Shown one piece after another: positions 22,033-37,000 of a stretch of 64,000 bases of DNA (positions are counted from its first letter, which is position 1; each line of letters opens with the position of its first letter). Below the pieces are notes generated by a model, which did no database searches, was not told the DNA's origin, and saw nothing but the letters and a program-made list of their open reading frames with translations. The position numbers were made by a program, and so were the translations under genes. The DNA is from Beroe forskalii (Eukaryota; Ctenophora; Nuda; Beroida; Beroidae), in NCBI GenBank assembly GCA_011033025.1, contig WFMF01000174.1, forward strand, positions 186,001 through 250,000, read 5' to 3'.

Positions 22033-25000
22033 GTTTGTATTTTGAAATTGCTCCCCAAGGAAAAATATGTAGTACTCTATGTTTTTTAATGCAAGATTAA
22101 ATTACTTTATGATAGGTTATCTGGATGATAATTTGCCAGCAAAATGAGGTCAATTTGCTTAGTTGAAATTTTGATGTGCTAATGAGAATTGTGCCTGCAA
22201 AGTGGGACAGTTGTCCCAGTTTATGTGTTCCAGTTAGAACAAAGTTGAAAAGTGGGACAGATGTCAGATGTGCCAGTTATACTCGGCATATTAGACATTG
22301 GCAGATTGTTCAGATTTTCGACAGCCTATCACATGATCTCTTAAGTGTGTGATACCAAATCAGATGGTTATATCTGATATTGCCAACATTGGATAAAACC
22401 ATCTGATTGGTCCGTTTGGTATCACATACTTAGGAGATCATGTGATAGGCTCTTGAAAATCCAATCAATCCGCCAATTACTAATACGTGGAGTATAGTAC
22501 TTAGCACACAGACTGTATTCATACATACAAAAATGAATCTTAATTAAAACTGAAATTATATCATTCTTTCTCATTTTTACATTGCTTTCAGGTAACACAG
22601 AAGAGTTGAGAGTTTACCTCATTGAAAAATGCTTGCCATCACTGGTTCTTGGACTAGAATCTCTCTTATTTAAGGTTGATTACATCTGGATATATGCATA
22701 TTATGATAATTATACAAGGTAGCAAGTGCACAAGACAACAAAGACAACTGTTGTCAAGTGTAAAAAGCAATTGACATCAGTAATTTGAAGCATAGTAACA
22801 CAAATTGCATGGTTTAAAGTTAAGATGATTTTGTATTCTCTCATTGAACCCAATCCTAAACTGTTAGATTAATGAATTATGTCTTGCTTGACTTGATAGA
22901 ATTGATTGATTTGCCAGGGTTTGCTCCATAACAAGTTTACAAATACTTTTACTTTACTACTAGATTCGATTAGGTTGCTGATTTTATCAGGTCGGAGAGT
23001 TACCAGAAGGAGAGAAATTCAACCCACTGAATTACCTGGCTCAGCATCTTATGAGACACAATCCTCGGTACAATCACTCCATTGACAACTCTCCTTACAT
23101 GAAAGGGCTTAGTGAGGTATAAAATTGTACATTCCTTCTGTAATCACCACTTTCATCCTTACATCATCATCATTATCTCCTATATTATTTCTGTAATCAA
23201 CTCTTTCATCCAAGTTACATCCTTGCCATTATCTCCTATATTATTTCTTTTGAAGTATTGATCCTGATTCTCAACTGAATCCCCATAAGTCATATTCAAT
23301 TGTTAACGAAGACATTGCTTTTAATAATAACTGTAGGTGCGTGATGAGCTGCGACAGCTTGTAGCCAACCTGCGGCTGAGTCCATCTGCTAAAATAACAT
23401 CAGAGGCAAGAAAGAGGAGGTATGAACGCCAGTCAAAAGAAGCACTTGCTCCGGAGGAATGCGACAGGAGAGCGAAGCTGGTGGCCTTGTCTTTCGAGGG
23501 ATGGAGCTTTGGGGATGAAACCATACCGCAGTACAAGGTTAGCATAAATTTTTTATCGTATTTTTTTTGTCTTTCAGCAAGTATGTCAAAGAGAATGATC
23601 TGTACCATAGTTCAAATTATCGGAAAAAAGGTTTTGTGAAATTTAAATTCTATCCTTCAGATTCAACGTGCTCTGAGGTCTTTCATGGAAGAAAAAGTAC
23701 CAAAATTCAACGAGGAAATGCAAAGTGGTGAGAACACCATCATATAATCCTTTAGTGAATTATTTCTAACTCGTTTCTTTTAATTTTCCTATAATGGTAT
23801 ATTTTATCATGAAACGGCAGAAGTTTACATTTTGAAAATGACATTTCATGGTTGAAGCCGAATCGAAGAACGTTTTTCCATGGAATGAAGTGATAACGGG
23901 TGAAAACTCATAATTCATACCTACTGTGGTTTGTTGTTATTTTTTGTTTTGTTTTGTTTTGTATTCATTAGATCAAATCAGATTCGGACTAAAACCCAGA
24001 AAAAAGAAAAGACCCATTGGCCATCAACCCGTTACCATCCGAAGATGGTAGAAAATTTCATGCCGATATACCTACCTCATATTAATTATTGGTCATATTA
24101 ATTATTGGGACCAGTTTCTTGATATTTATACTTTTTAGTTATTTAAATGTGTGGAATCTGGAGGCACGGATAGCAAATTCATGCTAACGGAATTTCTATA
24201 ATTAGACACCATGAATATTGTACAATCAGTCACAAAAAGAAGTATTATTACCCTCCCGTGGCTCAAACTCCAGTGTGATAATTATCGATATATCAATTTT
24301 GGTTATACGGACAACTGAACAGTGGTGGAATAATACCAGAATATAAATAAATTGTTGATTTTATGAAGGAGCACTCAATAATCTATAAAAACGTTGATTC
24401 AGACGGGTCGTCGGACCCGAGTGGAGGGTCTGTTTTGTCAGACTCATGGATCGTGTGATATCGAAAATTGTCAAACTCGGCTGACGCCTTTGGCCGTATA
24501 ACACTCCCCCATTCGTTTGTTCCCAACTGTTACCCCTCCCAAGCTTGTATTCGTAAGTTTGGTTATACTACCGAATAACAGTGCAAAACCTAAAATGAAA
24601 TTTGTGAAGGACCCAAAAATACCTACGATAATGAACGAGGGTCGTCAGACCCTGAGTGAGAAGAAACACTGTTGTTTGGCCGTAGAATAGTCAGTCCCAT
24701 TATCTCCATGATTCACAGTCTCGTGAACTCGGCACGCCTCGTCGACCATGTTGTGTCTCGGCTGTCGCCTCGACCATGTAAGTTGCGGTATACGGTCACC
24801 ACTTCGACATGTAACCGCTTATTATCAATTATCATGCATTATGTTGTGCTGTTCTATACTTCATACATTCATATGTTGGCATCGTCACATTGGCAAATTA
24901 TACAATAAACTACAAATTAAACGATAATATCCACACTTAAGTACACTAAAGAAATGTGACACTTAATTAGATAATCAATTTGGAAACTTGCACTTCCCGT

Positions 25001-28000
25001 AGTTAGCATAACTTCGCAATTCGCATGTGCACAATTTTAACGGACAGACAGTCGCATTTGCGATCTCGCCCTTCCAGTGATCGTTCTCGTAATGGTGATG
25101 AAATAGCCTGACGAAGCCTGGACTATGGTGAGAGATATGAACGTGGATAGCATCACTTTTAATTTCTTAAAAGGTGTTTCACTTCGAGTTGGCCACTGAA
25201 TAAATGTTTGCGTATTTCGTGTGGTCAATAAGGCCCCTTTCCCTCTGTAAACGGAATCGAAGTTCTGGTGGGTTATGATTGAGTAATATGCTGGGGGGGT
25301 ATGCTATTACAACACACTATTGAGGTGTGGATTGGTAAATATTCCTCGAGGCGAAGCCGAGTGGAATATGGGAAATCCACACCGAAATAGTGTGTAGTAA
25401 TAGTGTTATTTAACGATCCGAGAAAAAGTTGCTTGATCGCTCCATAAACTGGATTTCAAACTCGGCGAACGGGCTGAATTTGAATTATATTCTCTATCAG
25501 TATTATATCAGGTTGAGCATTATATGAGAAAATGAAACAAAATTTTAAACAAAGGATATTTTGAATTGCAACAAAAGCAAGTTATAATTCAAGAACAAAA
25601 TTCGCCAAAATATTTTTTTCAATAGTTCTTTCTTGAGATGTATTTTGTTAACTTCCATTAGAGTCTCCACACCTCTAATCCTCTTAGTCCTTTGCTATCA
25701 GCGACGTTTCATCTTATCTCTCTGTAAATGAATCTCTCCATTTTGGGAATTGCTGAAATTACATTCGTTCCACCATTTTTCATTATAAGATTATACTGAG
25801 TTTCTGGTTCCTTGTCTTTTGTTTCTATTTAATTTGTGGTTCCATCACCTTCACAAATAATTACTATCTCAAACTACAACAAAAAAAGATGGTTATATAT
25901 GATAAATCACAAATTTAAAAGAAATCAACCAAATTAATTTCATTAACCGGCAATTGGGCCACTTTGCCGATCTGACCTTTCAGTGCATATCTCATTTTTG
26001 CTCTCAATTATTTCCAAAAATTCCAAGCGAAATCTAAAGCAGATGTAAAATAATGTTACTTGGTCTTTCGAGTTCCTGGACTTTCGTTCTGTTTTGTGCC
26101 TGCGTCTCTGGTTGATCTTGCACCTTGTGTAATAATTTCCAGTTCTATATCCTCGTTGTCTCTCCCTGAGGAACATTTCGCTGCTGCTACCATTTTCTCA
26201 CCGATGTCAATATGTTAGAGTTGAAGACAGGATTCAACAAGCTATTTACAGGAATGATGCATATGGCAGTTGCTTCAAACCAGTCATCAGGGACATACTG
26301 TTGAGTAACATGGTAATACACCATCACTCCCAAGATTGTTAACCATGACACAAGCTTTTTTCCCACCATCAAAATCACCTTAAGATCCTTGGCCACCTCA
26401 TTACTTTCCTTGCTCCCTCTATCTGCATTGACAACCTTCCGCCTTGAATTGATGAACACGTTCACAATCATAATGTAGAAATCACTGATAGTGGTCATTA
26501 AGATTAAAATTATTCCGATGTACATGGTTTTGTACAATTTGAGCTGTTCTCGGTAGCCGAAGATGTCTTGGACACAAACAGGATACCAGCTATAGAAGGA
26601 GATCTCCTGGTAGTCAAAAAGTTTCGGATCATTTGTGATTCCTCTGAGTGCTTTGATTCTTTCATGAATTCCCAAGGCAGTGCCATTTGTACCGAAATAA
26701 TGAGAATAGATCCTGTTAATATGGCTTAAGTTACTAAAATCATCCATTATGAAGGGATTTGACTTTGTGAATCTTATCTTTACACAAAATATGTCTTGGA
26801 TGATCTCCAGTGGAACAACAGGAAGAACTGAATGGCAAATTTTAACAATTGCTAATGCAATGGAGACTTCCGTAACGAAATGCCCTGAGAAAGGGCATAT
26901 CTGCACTTATAACCTCGTGTTATGCTCATCAGAAGCACAGACAGGAGGGAGCCATGTAATCCAAAGTTATTAAGTATCTCAAGACCCTTGCAAATCCAAC
27001 CATTCCTCCACTCGTTGTCAAATAAGCAGTATTTCCCATGGTTGCTAAGGTGAGCAATCACCAGGGACAAGAGGTACAGACCTACCATCATGTCATATAT
27101 ATGCAAAGTTGAACCTTCAGGAAAAAATGGACTTTCAAATGGTTTTTCTCTTTCCATTCACCTGAAACTTTAAGCTTCCTCAAAAAATCCAGATTCAGGA
27201 TTAAGATGGCGATGCATGAAAATGTGAGCCAGGCAAAGCTTCCGTGGTTTCTTACCAAGGACTGTTCTGAGGATAATCTCCTTCCATTTAAACAGATGTC
27301 AAATTCATCACGTCCAAGTTCACAATCTTTGTAGTTGTCACAAGCAGCACTTCCAGAAACCCAAGACACAACACCTGAGTTGGGATCCGTGCAATAAAAT
27401 CGACCCAAGCAATCAAATTCGTCAGATTTATCAGCACAATCAAATTTCCCATCACAAACAACATCCAAACCAACTTGCCCCAAATAATTCCCACTATTGG
27501 ATGACAGGCACAGGAATGCAAAATGCTGCAATGGTGCCATACTGTATTCAAGCCTGGCACACGTCTTTGTGGACAGTAGGTTTTCACAGTGAATCAAACA
27601 AAGTGAAGTGAAGTTAACTTCCTCTCGAACAAATGCCTCATGATCAATCTGACTTTTCAACATGTTGTCCACACAAAAGTCGGAATGGAAGTAATTAGCT
27701 AGTTTGTGTGGCATTTTAAAATCATTACACACCGATCAGTCACAATTTGAATAGGACAACCCTTCCCATGGCCACAGTATAACAGAGTCTTATCGGAGTT
27801 TGGACAGTTACATTCATGACTGAGACACATCGACTCGCCATCACAGACGGTATTTTCTGTATCAATCTTGCAAAACTACTCCATGCTTAAGCATGCTGTG
27901 GAAATTATTTGCGTTGACGGTTGGGTACAGGTCACGAAACTCGGTCGAAAAGGACACAGTCCCTTCTCCATAGGATCTACCAAGTGATCAGGGAAAACTA

Positions 28001-31000
28001 GACTCCCGTTCACGGTACTGATTTTGATCATTCGAGAGAACCTTTGGGCGTTACAGTTGAACATGTAGTACCCATCTACGAAGCCCTCATAATGAAAGGC
28101 CTGCTGGAAATTGTAGTGATAGGCTGTATCCTCAAAATCAAATCTGTCAAACATCGCAAGACCCACATACCCCACAAAGGACAGCAAAAAATTGGACATC
28201 ATGGCTGAAAAATTATTCGTGATTTAGATTCAAAGTATCAATGAACAATAGTTGGATAGGATGTAATTTGATAAATTAGAGCGATTACTGACCACCAATT
28301 GCTCAATTGCTGAAGTGGTAAGATAAAGGTAACAGCTTTACAAAATTAATCATGATCCAAATCTATGAAACCAAAATGTGCTATAAGATAAAATGAATCC
28401 GCTCGTGTTTAAAAACGGCTTGAAAATGGTATTTTAATTGCACCTTGATATTGGCTTAATGATCCCTTTTTCTTTTGCTTGAAAGTTCAATTGTTTAGCT
28501 TTTGAGATCATTCGATTGCTATATTTCGTGCATATTATGCAGCCGCGGAGCATATAACTGTGCTCTTCACAATATTGGATTTTATCAAAAAAATAGTTGC
28601 ATAAATGCGTTAAATGGATTTACGTTAGTGCCACAAAATTGGAAGAAGACAAAAATTGATTTTCTATTGCCCTCAAATACTTCTTTTGTTTGATTTTTTT
28701 CTTCGCAGTCGCATATTTTTATTCAAACTTTAAAAAAAGCATAAAGTAATATTTTATTGGACACAACTGATGTGATAGATGAGTCCACTAAGATATTCTT
28801 TATGCAGATGATATGAAAATGTTGAGGCATCTTGAATGTGAGCAAGACCGGGCCGGCCACACTACATAATATAATATGGTTGGAAAGGTTTTAAAGAACT
28901 TGTTTGAACTTGAAAAGTTGAAAGTTAAAACTTGTTAGAAATGTTAGAGCTTGGATTAGAAGTTAAACCATATAGATTGGAAATAAGAAATAATGCTCCG
29001 TATACCTATGAATACATGAATTATGGAGCATTTTTTAGTATTACTATTATTTTTCTTGTTTATCAGAAATTTAAAAGTAACTGACCGTAATCCACAAAGA
29101 TAATTCCGATAATACAGAATCCCTTATATAACATCAAGATCGAAGATAAAAGTACTGTGTTGATATCTTATTTCAAACACAAGGAAGTGTCTTCAAGATC
29201 CTTAAGGTATAAAACCAACTTCTGTCCCTATGGTTGTTCGTATATGGCCTAGCCTGGCGAGCTTAGTGGATGTCCTTGCTGAACGGCATGTTAAACAAGG
29301 AACTGAAGCTGAGAGGTTCCGTTCAGTACGAGCAATTATTGTGTCAGATGTTGGTATATACAAACTGTGTTTCTCAACACAACCCTAGATTCTATTTCGA
29401 CATGAATAATGTACATTTCGACATGAATAATGTACATTGTGTGTACTGTGTAGTGTGTAACTAAGATATGCAGGTCTACCTGCAATTCTGTAACATGTAG
29501 TCGCAACATGAGCAGTATGTTTGTATTCCACTGATTCTTTGACCACGTACGTTTGTTTAGAAATACCGCACACAAAGAGCAGAGAGTGTTGGATGACGTC
29601 ACCATCAATCATCATGGTTAAGAATGTCACATTGATGAAGAAGAATCACCAGCTAACGGTCACCAACAATCCTATATTGTGTCACACAAAGTCCCGACTC
29701 TAACTCTGGCTCAGAGAAGTCCTGACACTGACTCTGACAGAAGCCATAACTCATCACTCTGGTCTCTGACAGAGGTCATATAATTATAACTGGACTGACT
29801 CTGACGCCTGACTCGGGGAGGTACGGGACTTGTTCCCATCCACAGCAGCCCAGGCAACTGGGACCACATCCTTTCTCAGGTCCTGGACCGGCGTTTCTGT
29901 CTGGATCTCTTGTAAATCCGTCCCCCGTTTAGTTGTAGACTCCTGACTTTCACACTTTGACTCTGACTCCTGACCTTGACTCCTGTCTCCTGACCTGACT
30001 CCTGACTCTGACTCTTGACTCTGACTTAATGACTCCTTACTTTTGTCTCTGACACTCTGACCCCGAGGGTCTTGTCGTTCGGATCTTCCGAAGAGCATCT
30101 TACCTATCTAAAAGTTCTAAGTCCTGATTCTGAGAGAAGCCTTATACTTCCTGACTCTGACACTAACTTTTGACCTTGAGAGAAGAAGGCATGTTTAGGA
30201 CGTGAGTCACACCATAACACCATTAGTTAGGAGCTTGCCATGCAGGTTGAGCTGTGCCGAGCACGCTCTAACCCCTCGCCCACTACGAATAGATAGTACA
30301 ACGTCACCAAGACACCACCTTGACCTCTGATAATGACGTCATCTCACCTGCCACACAGTACCGCGCTAGTATATAGGTATATAGTGGTAGCTAGTTAGCT
30401 CTCCGGGGGGTGGCATTTGGTGATTAATAACGTTCTGCCCGGCAACTGGTTCAACAAACAACCGCAAACAATTTCATTCCAAGAGCACAGAAAACACGCA
30501 CATTCTTTGTTCAGGAGTGCAAAAACAGACATATTCTTTGGTTTAGGAGTGCAAAGAATAAACGCACATTCTTTGATTAGAAATTTGACCATCTGTTCGG
30601 GCTTAGTGTAGACACACAATGCCTTTATACTTTTATACATTCATTAATTGCATAATCACGGCTTTTCTTGTAAGAATTTGTTTGCGTGGTAGAGTAATGC
30701 GAAGAAAATAATATTATTCCTGCATCTTCATATGCTCAGGTGAATGGTGATTTACTAACTGCTGTTTTTCTGTTGATTGTAATTATTTTCATTCTACATT
30801 CAGGCATGAGACATCATATGGACATTCTGCATGATTTGCGTCAAATCCCTGACAAATTGGCAGAGACATGCACATTTATTAACTGTGCTATTTTATTTCG
30901 ATGCGGACAGATAAATGGACTTTGTTCGAAATTCAGGGCCATTGGTTATATAGAAAACGAGAAAAACTGACACACTATGCCAATTCTTTCTGCTTGCAAA

Positions 31001-34000
31001 AGCTGCGCTACATTATAATGTTTCAAAAGCAGAACTCACAAGTGGAGTTTTAATAAGATAAATTTCCGTGCTCCTATACAGTAGTTATTTGTTAAAGAAT
31101 GTTAAGATTTTGAAGGTATAGTGAATAGGTACATTTAAACAGCCGGATTACAAATCATGATTACATAAGTTGACAGTAGGTGTACTGTGTCCTTGAGGAA
31201 CTCACATGAAATTCAAAATATCTATATCATCGGAGATGATTTTTTCCGAAATTTTCACCGGTCCATACCATTGAATTAATAGTCTTTTTCAGTATTTATA
31301 GCATAATAAGTACAACCATACTAACATGTGTTTCCTATGCGAGTTTAACATCAAAATTTCATGGTATCTTTCGATATCATGCATCTTCATGAGCAAGTTA
31401 CTTGTTAACGCTTCCCCAAGTACTCTAAAAGTCTTATTAATAAGTGTTTAATTAGAGCAGCATGGCATCATCGTGGCTGCATGGGAACTATTTATACCAG
31501 TGTCAGTCTGTGACTGATACAGGTATCATGATACTATCTGAGAATTCTGAGTGTTAGTTTCAAAGTGATACTGTTATCATGGTACTAAAGCGATATAGAG
31601 ATGAACATAACTGTTCTCTGTAGTGACGGCTTTTTACTATGAGTTAATATTATGGTCAATCACTTTCTGACTAGCATCTTCCAACACCCATGGGCCAGGG
31701 TTATTTGGCACGCCAGAAATTTGCATGTCCACTAACCCCATCTAATACCCTTAGAATCTGAAAGTGGAGGAAATTGTTTCTTCATTTCTTGATGATGAGG
31801 GGTAACGGGTGTTGATTAGGTAGTTAAAACTTTAAAAGATATGAAAATAATATCAAAAAGACACCAAAGAAGTTTTTTCCAGTTTACTGGTCCTTTAATA
31901 AGTTAATTATAAATTAATCAGTAGACTTACAAGCTGTAGCACACTCTTGTGCGTGCATTTCTTGCTGTATTTTACTCCAGAATGTCTAGTGACATGTTCA
32001 ACACCTAACCGCCAGACAATCAGACCGAAACGTATTTAATGAGGTGTTGGCATTCCTCCTGGCAGAATTAAGCCAACCACTCGTTCTGCCGAATAGTTAT
32101 ACATTGATCAGCGTTTATTATTAGCCGTATTTGAATAGTTGAAGGAGCATTGTATTGCTACATTCTGCTCTAAAGCTCTAGCTCACTTACTGTACCTAGT
32201 TCACTGTACCTAAGTACCTAGTTCGCTGCACCTAGTTCACTGTACCTAGTTCACTGTACTAGTTCACTTACTGTACCTAGTTCACTGTACCTAGTTCACT
32301 GTACCTAGTTCACTGTACTAGTTCACTTACTGTACCTAGTTCACTGTACTAGTTCACTTACTGTACCTAGTTCACTGTACCTAGTCCACTGTACTAGTTC
32401 ACTTACTGTACCTAGATACCTAGGGACTGTATATCTTGCTCCTTCAGCCATCACTCCATTATGGCGTGTACCTGAAAGTAAGTACCTATGCTGCTGCTGC
32501 ACATTATTTAAATGTAAGACGGTGTATTAGATTATGAGTGTATTATAGCAGGTTAATGTACAATAATCATCCATCGTTTCAATGTGGAAAAGTCTAAAAG
32601 GTGTATCCTTGTATTGACTTGGAATTCCATCTAGATTCTAATTTCTAGTGTGCAAGTTTTCTAAAGTTTATAAACATTACATACACTCATACATAATATT
32701 TTCATTGTTTTTAATGTACATTGTAAAATGTGTGAAATATATTGAACTGCATCATCATTATACATACATTACTTTGTTGTGTATTGGACTATGGTGACAT
32801 GGTGTACATTGAACAATACAAAGTTTCAGTATGTTAGTGCAGCCTTATCAATACATTGCTTATTGTCTTATCGCTATGGTAACAGCGTACATTGTACAAT
32901 ACACCCTTTCAGTGTGTAAGTACACGTACCCGATTGTACCTGAGGACAGGAAGGACCCCATAACGTGTGGCATGTATACACGTTACGTCACGGAGCTGGT
33001 GGAAGGCTGGCCCATCGGAGCCTTCACAGCACTCCTCCAGCACATAGACCTCTGCGCTAAGGCGGTGCCTGTTGGGGACCAGCGACAGAAGCTCCAGTAA
33101 GTGCCCAAACACAAAGTTTTTAATTTTTAACGTCAAGTTTTTAGTGTGTCACTCGATAAATTAAGCCCCTTTTTATTTCAAAATACCTAATATAATACCT
33201 AACTATAAATAAATGTCTGTAATTGGCGAATGGCAGATGGCATTGCAGCACTTGTGAAGGTATTGGACCTTGTGGTTTGTGGATTGCAACACCAGAAGTA
33301 CACAGTGTGCACTGTGCACACAATGCTAAATTTTAAATAATCGGATGTAATTTCCAAGATGTTATGTTATGGACGACACAGTTACTTGATCACATGACAT
33401 GAATTCTTCATAGTGACTGGTTGATTCATTTCGTATTAATTTCCTTATTGCATTGCTGAGTTAGTGAGTTGCTAGCTACTGCTCATGTTTTCATTTCAAA
33501 ACTTCACATAGGTAGGAAATATGTAATTTTAAAATAGAACTGTTCCTAGCACAAAAGATTTTTTGAGGCACTCAATAAATAATGATTCTTAGCATTTAAA
33601 AGTTTAAAGATGAAGAAATTGGTAAAACGTTTAAACGCATTTAAGAACGTAACCTAGTTCTTAAAAAGAATTTAAACATTTAAGAACTTGGTTTGAAGCA
33701 GCAGGTAAGATTAAAATCAGCAGAGAGTGATTTGCTATCACAACGACATGCGAAAATCGAAATACTGGCTAAAATACACCGGTCCAATTGGGACATACGA
33801 GACTCAATTCTACAAAGCATGTTAGATTATTCATTTCATAGCTGACATTCTTGCATACTTTATTGCATGTTCTTCATATTTCAGGTCCTCCCTAACCTCG
33901 CTTTTCCGCGCTATAGACAAGGAAAAGGTATGTCAACAATCAACATGCTTTCCTGATTCGCTTCATCTCAGCTTTTCTTTTATCTACTGTACTTGTTTAG

Positions 34001-37000
34001 TTGTTTACTTGTTCATAATGATGGGTCCTCAACACGATTATGACTTTAAGATAAATTTCTTGTGAATATCAATCTCTGTTTGCAGACAGATTCTCTGTGT
34101 CGAGCCCACATCCTAACGCTGATCAAGGAATTCTATACATCACTACCTGTTAATATGAAGAAATACATCTCCAATCCTTTAGATTGTGAGTGAATAGGAC
34201 AATTCCACGCCTGGTTTCAGATAAAAAGTTTTCAATTGTAGAATTCCTACTTTTCCGTACACATTCGAACCATATCGTAAAAAAGATAAAGTCAAGGTTG
34301 ATCATGAGCTCGACTACCACCTGTTGTTACTTTCATACCTCACAACACCTGCTAATACCTGACCAGGGTCTGACAAGGACACGGTGTACTCTGCCACCCC
34401 AGCTCCCAGCATCATCACTACGGTGTTCTGTAGTACCTCACTGTCCGTTCCCATGGATAAGGAGCCAGAAACACCCGCTCCAGGCGTGCCTCTCCAGGTG
34501 AGCTGTCTCTACACTGTGTATACTGTACATATTTGTATACTATACACCCTGTACACTGTGTATATTAAATTCTCTACTGTGTTCACACAGCACCACGTCG
34601 TTTACTTTGTATAAGTTAAGTTGAAAAAGGTACAGAGCACACTTCCGCACGCGTTTACTTTTGGAACGTGCACAATTTTGCATGCAGTATGCACACACTT
34701 GTACACCAGAAGCATTTGTATGTGAACACTTTCACACATGTGCACTTTTAACCCATTGACACGCATGCAATCTTGGCTCACACTTTACGCGCTCATTTTC
34801 GTAAAAGCACGTGCGTTTTTGGCTCGTACACACTTTAAAAACTTATCAACACGGAGCTATCGACTCTAAATTTCACCTAGGGGAATTTGTCTGCTACTAT
34901 TGCTAGTTTTTTTGAAATTTTAGCATGTCGACAGGGCTGTGTGTAAAAGTGAGTATGATTTTAGTGGCGCGCGCTGAGCCGCGCAAGATATCAATTCGAA
35001 ATAATGTTGTCAAGCAATTTCAACGGAATCAATTCCAACTTGCTTACCTGAATTGCTGTTCAGTCAAATTTCAAATTCGAAATACAATTCTAGAAGATTC
35101 AGGTACTTGCTAACTTGATACAATTGATGCAGAATTGTGTTGTTACCAACTACAGTGTTACATGAATGCTAAGTTAGTTATGTGATTTCAATGTTGAAAA
35201 CCGATGTGTCAATCTGTGATTCTGTGCTGGTGGATTATTCAATTATTGTGACAAACTGATGCCACCCTGATATCACATTAGCAAGTACCATTTCACATTC
35301 GCACATGGTAATGACTATTGGGTGATTACTTTGTTAACATTTCAGGAAGTTGAAGAACCGACTGAAGATATAAAACCGGATGCAGATGATGATGGTAGGT
35401 TGTATTGGATTAAATCTACAGAAGTTTTACAAAAGTAGATATGTCGAGCTAAGTCATTATCTTTCTGTGCCCCTACAGATACGTCAACTGATCAACTTTG
35501 AATTTGTCTTGTTGTTATGATTTTGTAATTATTATCTTAACCCTTTCAAATTTTACGCTTTTTATTTTTTCAGTAATTTTGCCCTTTTTACCATTTTTGC
35601 CCCTTTGAACTTTTGTTTCGAGACCATTCATTTCGCCTCTTATTTACCTTTGAAATTTTTCAATTTATTATACTGAGGATACTATTTGTATTTGGTAGGT
35701 AACTTATTAAAAACTCTTTTTATGTTAGTTAGTGTTATTTATTGTCTTTGTAACTCGGGTTCCTTTATTAACTTATGACTTTGAAAATTGGATGCAATTA
35801 ATGTATTTTGTCCAAACAGAGGTGTTAGTGCCTCTTAGGACTATATTTGTTTAATTCCTGTTTAATTCCTGTTTAATTCCTACGTCAATGATGCTATCTA
35901 TATCATTAGGTTGATTATCACTTCATTAAGTCATTAATATTGATGATTTCTCTCATGTTTCACATATTCCATCAGAAGAGAGCACAGTGGAAGTTGAGCC
36001 TCAACTCCCACTGATCACCACACCACCTCACTCCACCACAAACCTCACTGACGGATCACAAACACCCACCGACACCAAGACATCGTCTGACACCAAGTCA
36101 TCGTCTGACACCAAGTCATCGTCTGACACCAAGTCTGACACCAAGTCATCGAGTGATGTGATCAAGTCATCCGCAACTAACCTGAGTTCGGATTTGAAGT
36201 CGTCGTCGTCGAGTACGGGTCACCTCATGTCACTGACATCCATTACGAGTGTGTCGCTGGGAAACCGGGCAGCTTCGTCTAAAGAGCTGGAGAAGGAAGA
36301 TGACGGAGTTAAGAGTGAGTCACGATCATGTTCACGAATCACAATACTGGTTTCCCCTATGCAATGGCGCCGGGACTAGTCTCCCATGTAAACGGGAGCC
36401 TTCATTGTCTGTTACAATGACGTCACTCAGAAAAATATAATTAAGCGCAGCTGGCGCTTTGAAGGTTAGGGTTAGGGTTGATGTTCCTGTACCGCGTTTT
36501 CTCGGACAAAAACGCGGTCAGGATTGCTTAAGTTTAGGGTAAGGATTGAGGTTAGGATTTTGGTCAGGGTCATATTCAGGTTTAGGATAGTAGGATACAG
36601 AAAAATTGACGTCTAGATCTGTGACGTCACTCTGCCCCGTTTACATGGGAGACATACCGGCGCCGCGGAATCCAGGGTCCTGGTTAGGGCAAGATACTGG
36701 TGTCAGAGTAACAGTGAAAACTGGTGTTAGGGTAGATCTCTAGGCTGGTGTCAGAGTAGCGCTTGACACCGGTATGAGATAGTTACAGTGCTTGACACTG
36801 GTTTCAGTGTAGCGCTTGACATTGATCGGATAGAGCTTGACGCCGGTATCAGTGTGGCGCTTGACACTGGTGTCACTATGTATCGCTCAGTAACAGCCTT
36901 GAAATCACTCACTCCAAGCACTCCTTCTACCCATCTACTCTCCTCATCAGTCGCCTATAACTCACCTCCCCTCACCTCAGAGGATGAGGATGTTGATGAG

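Noticed and set aside
29784-30098. 104-residue Ser/Gln-rich minus frame
   Set aside because: Composition follows the TGACTC repeat; the C-terminal part shows no recognisable motif.
32184-32416. CRISPR-like array
   Set aside because: Units are contiguous with no unique spacers; an ordinary eukaryotic minisatellite.
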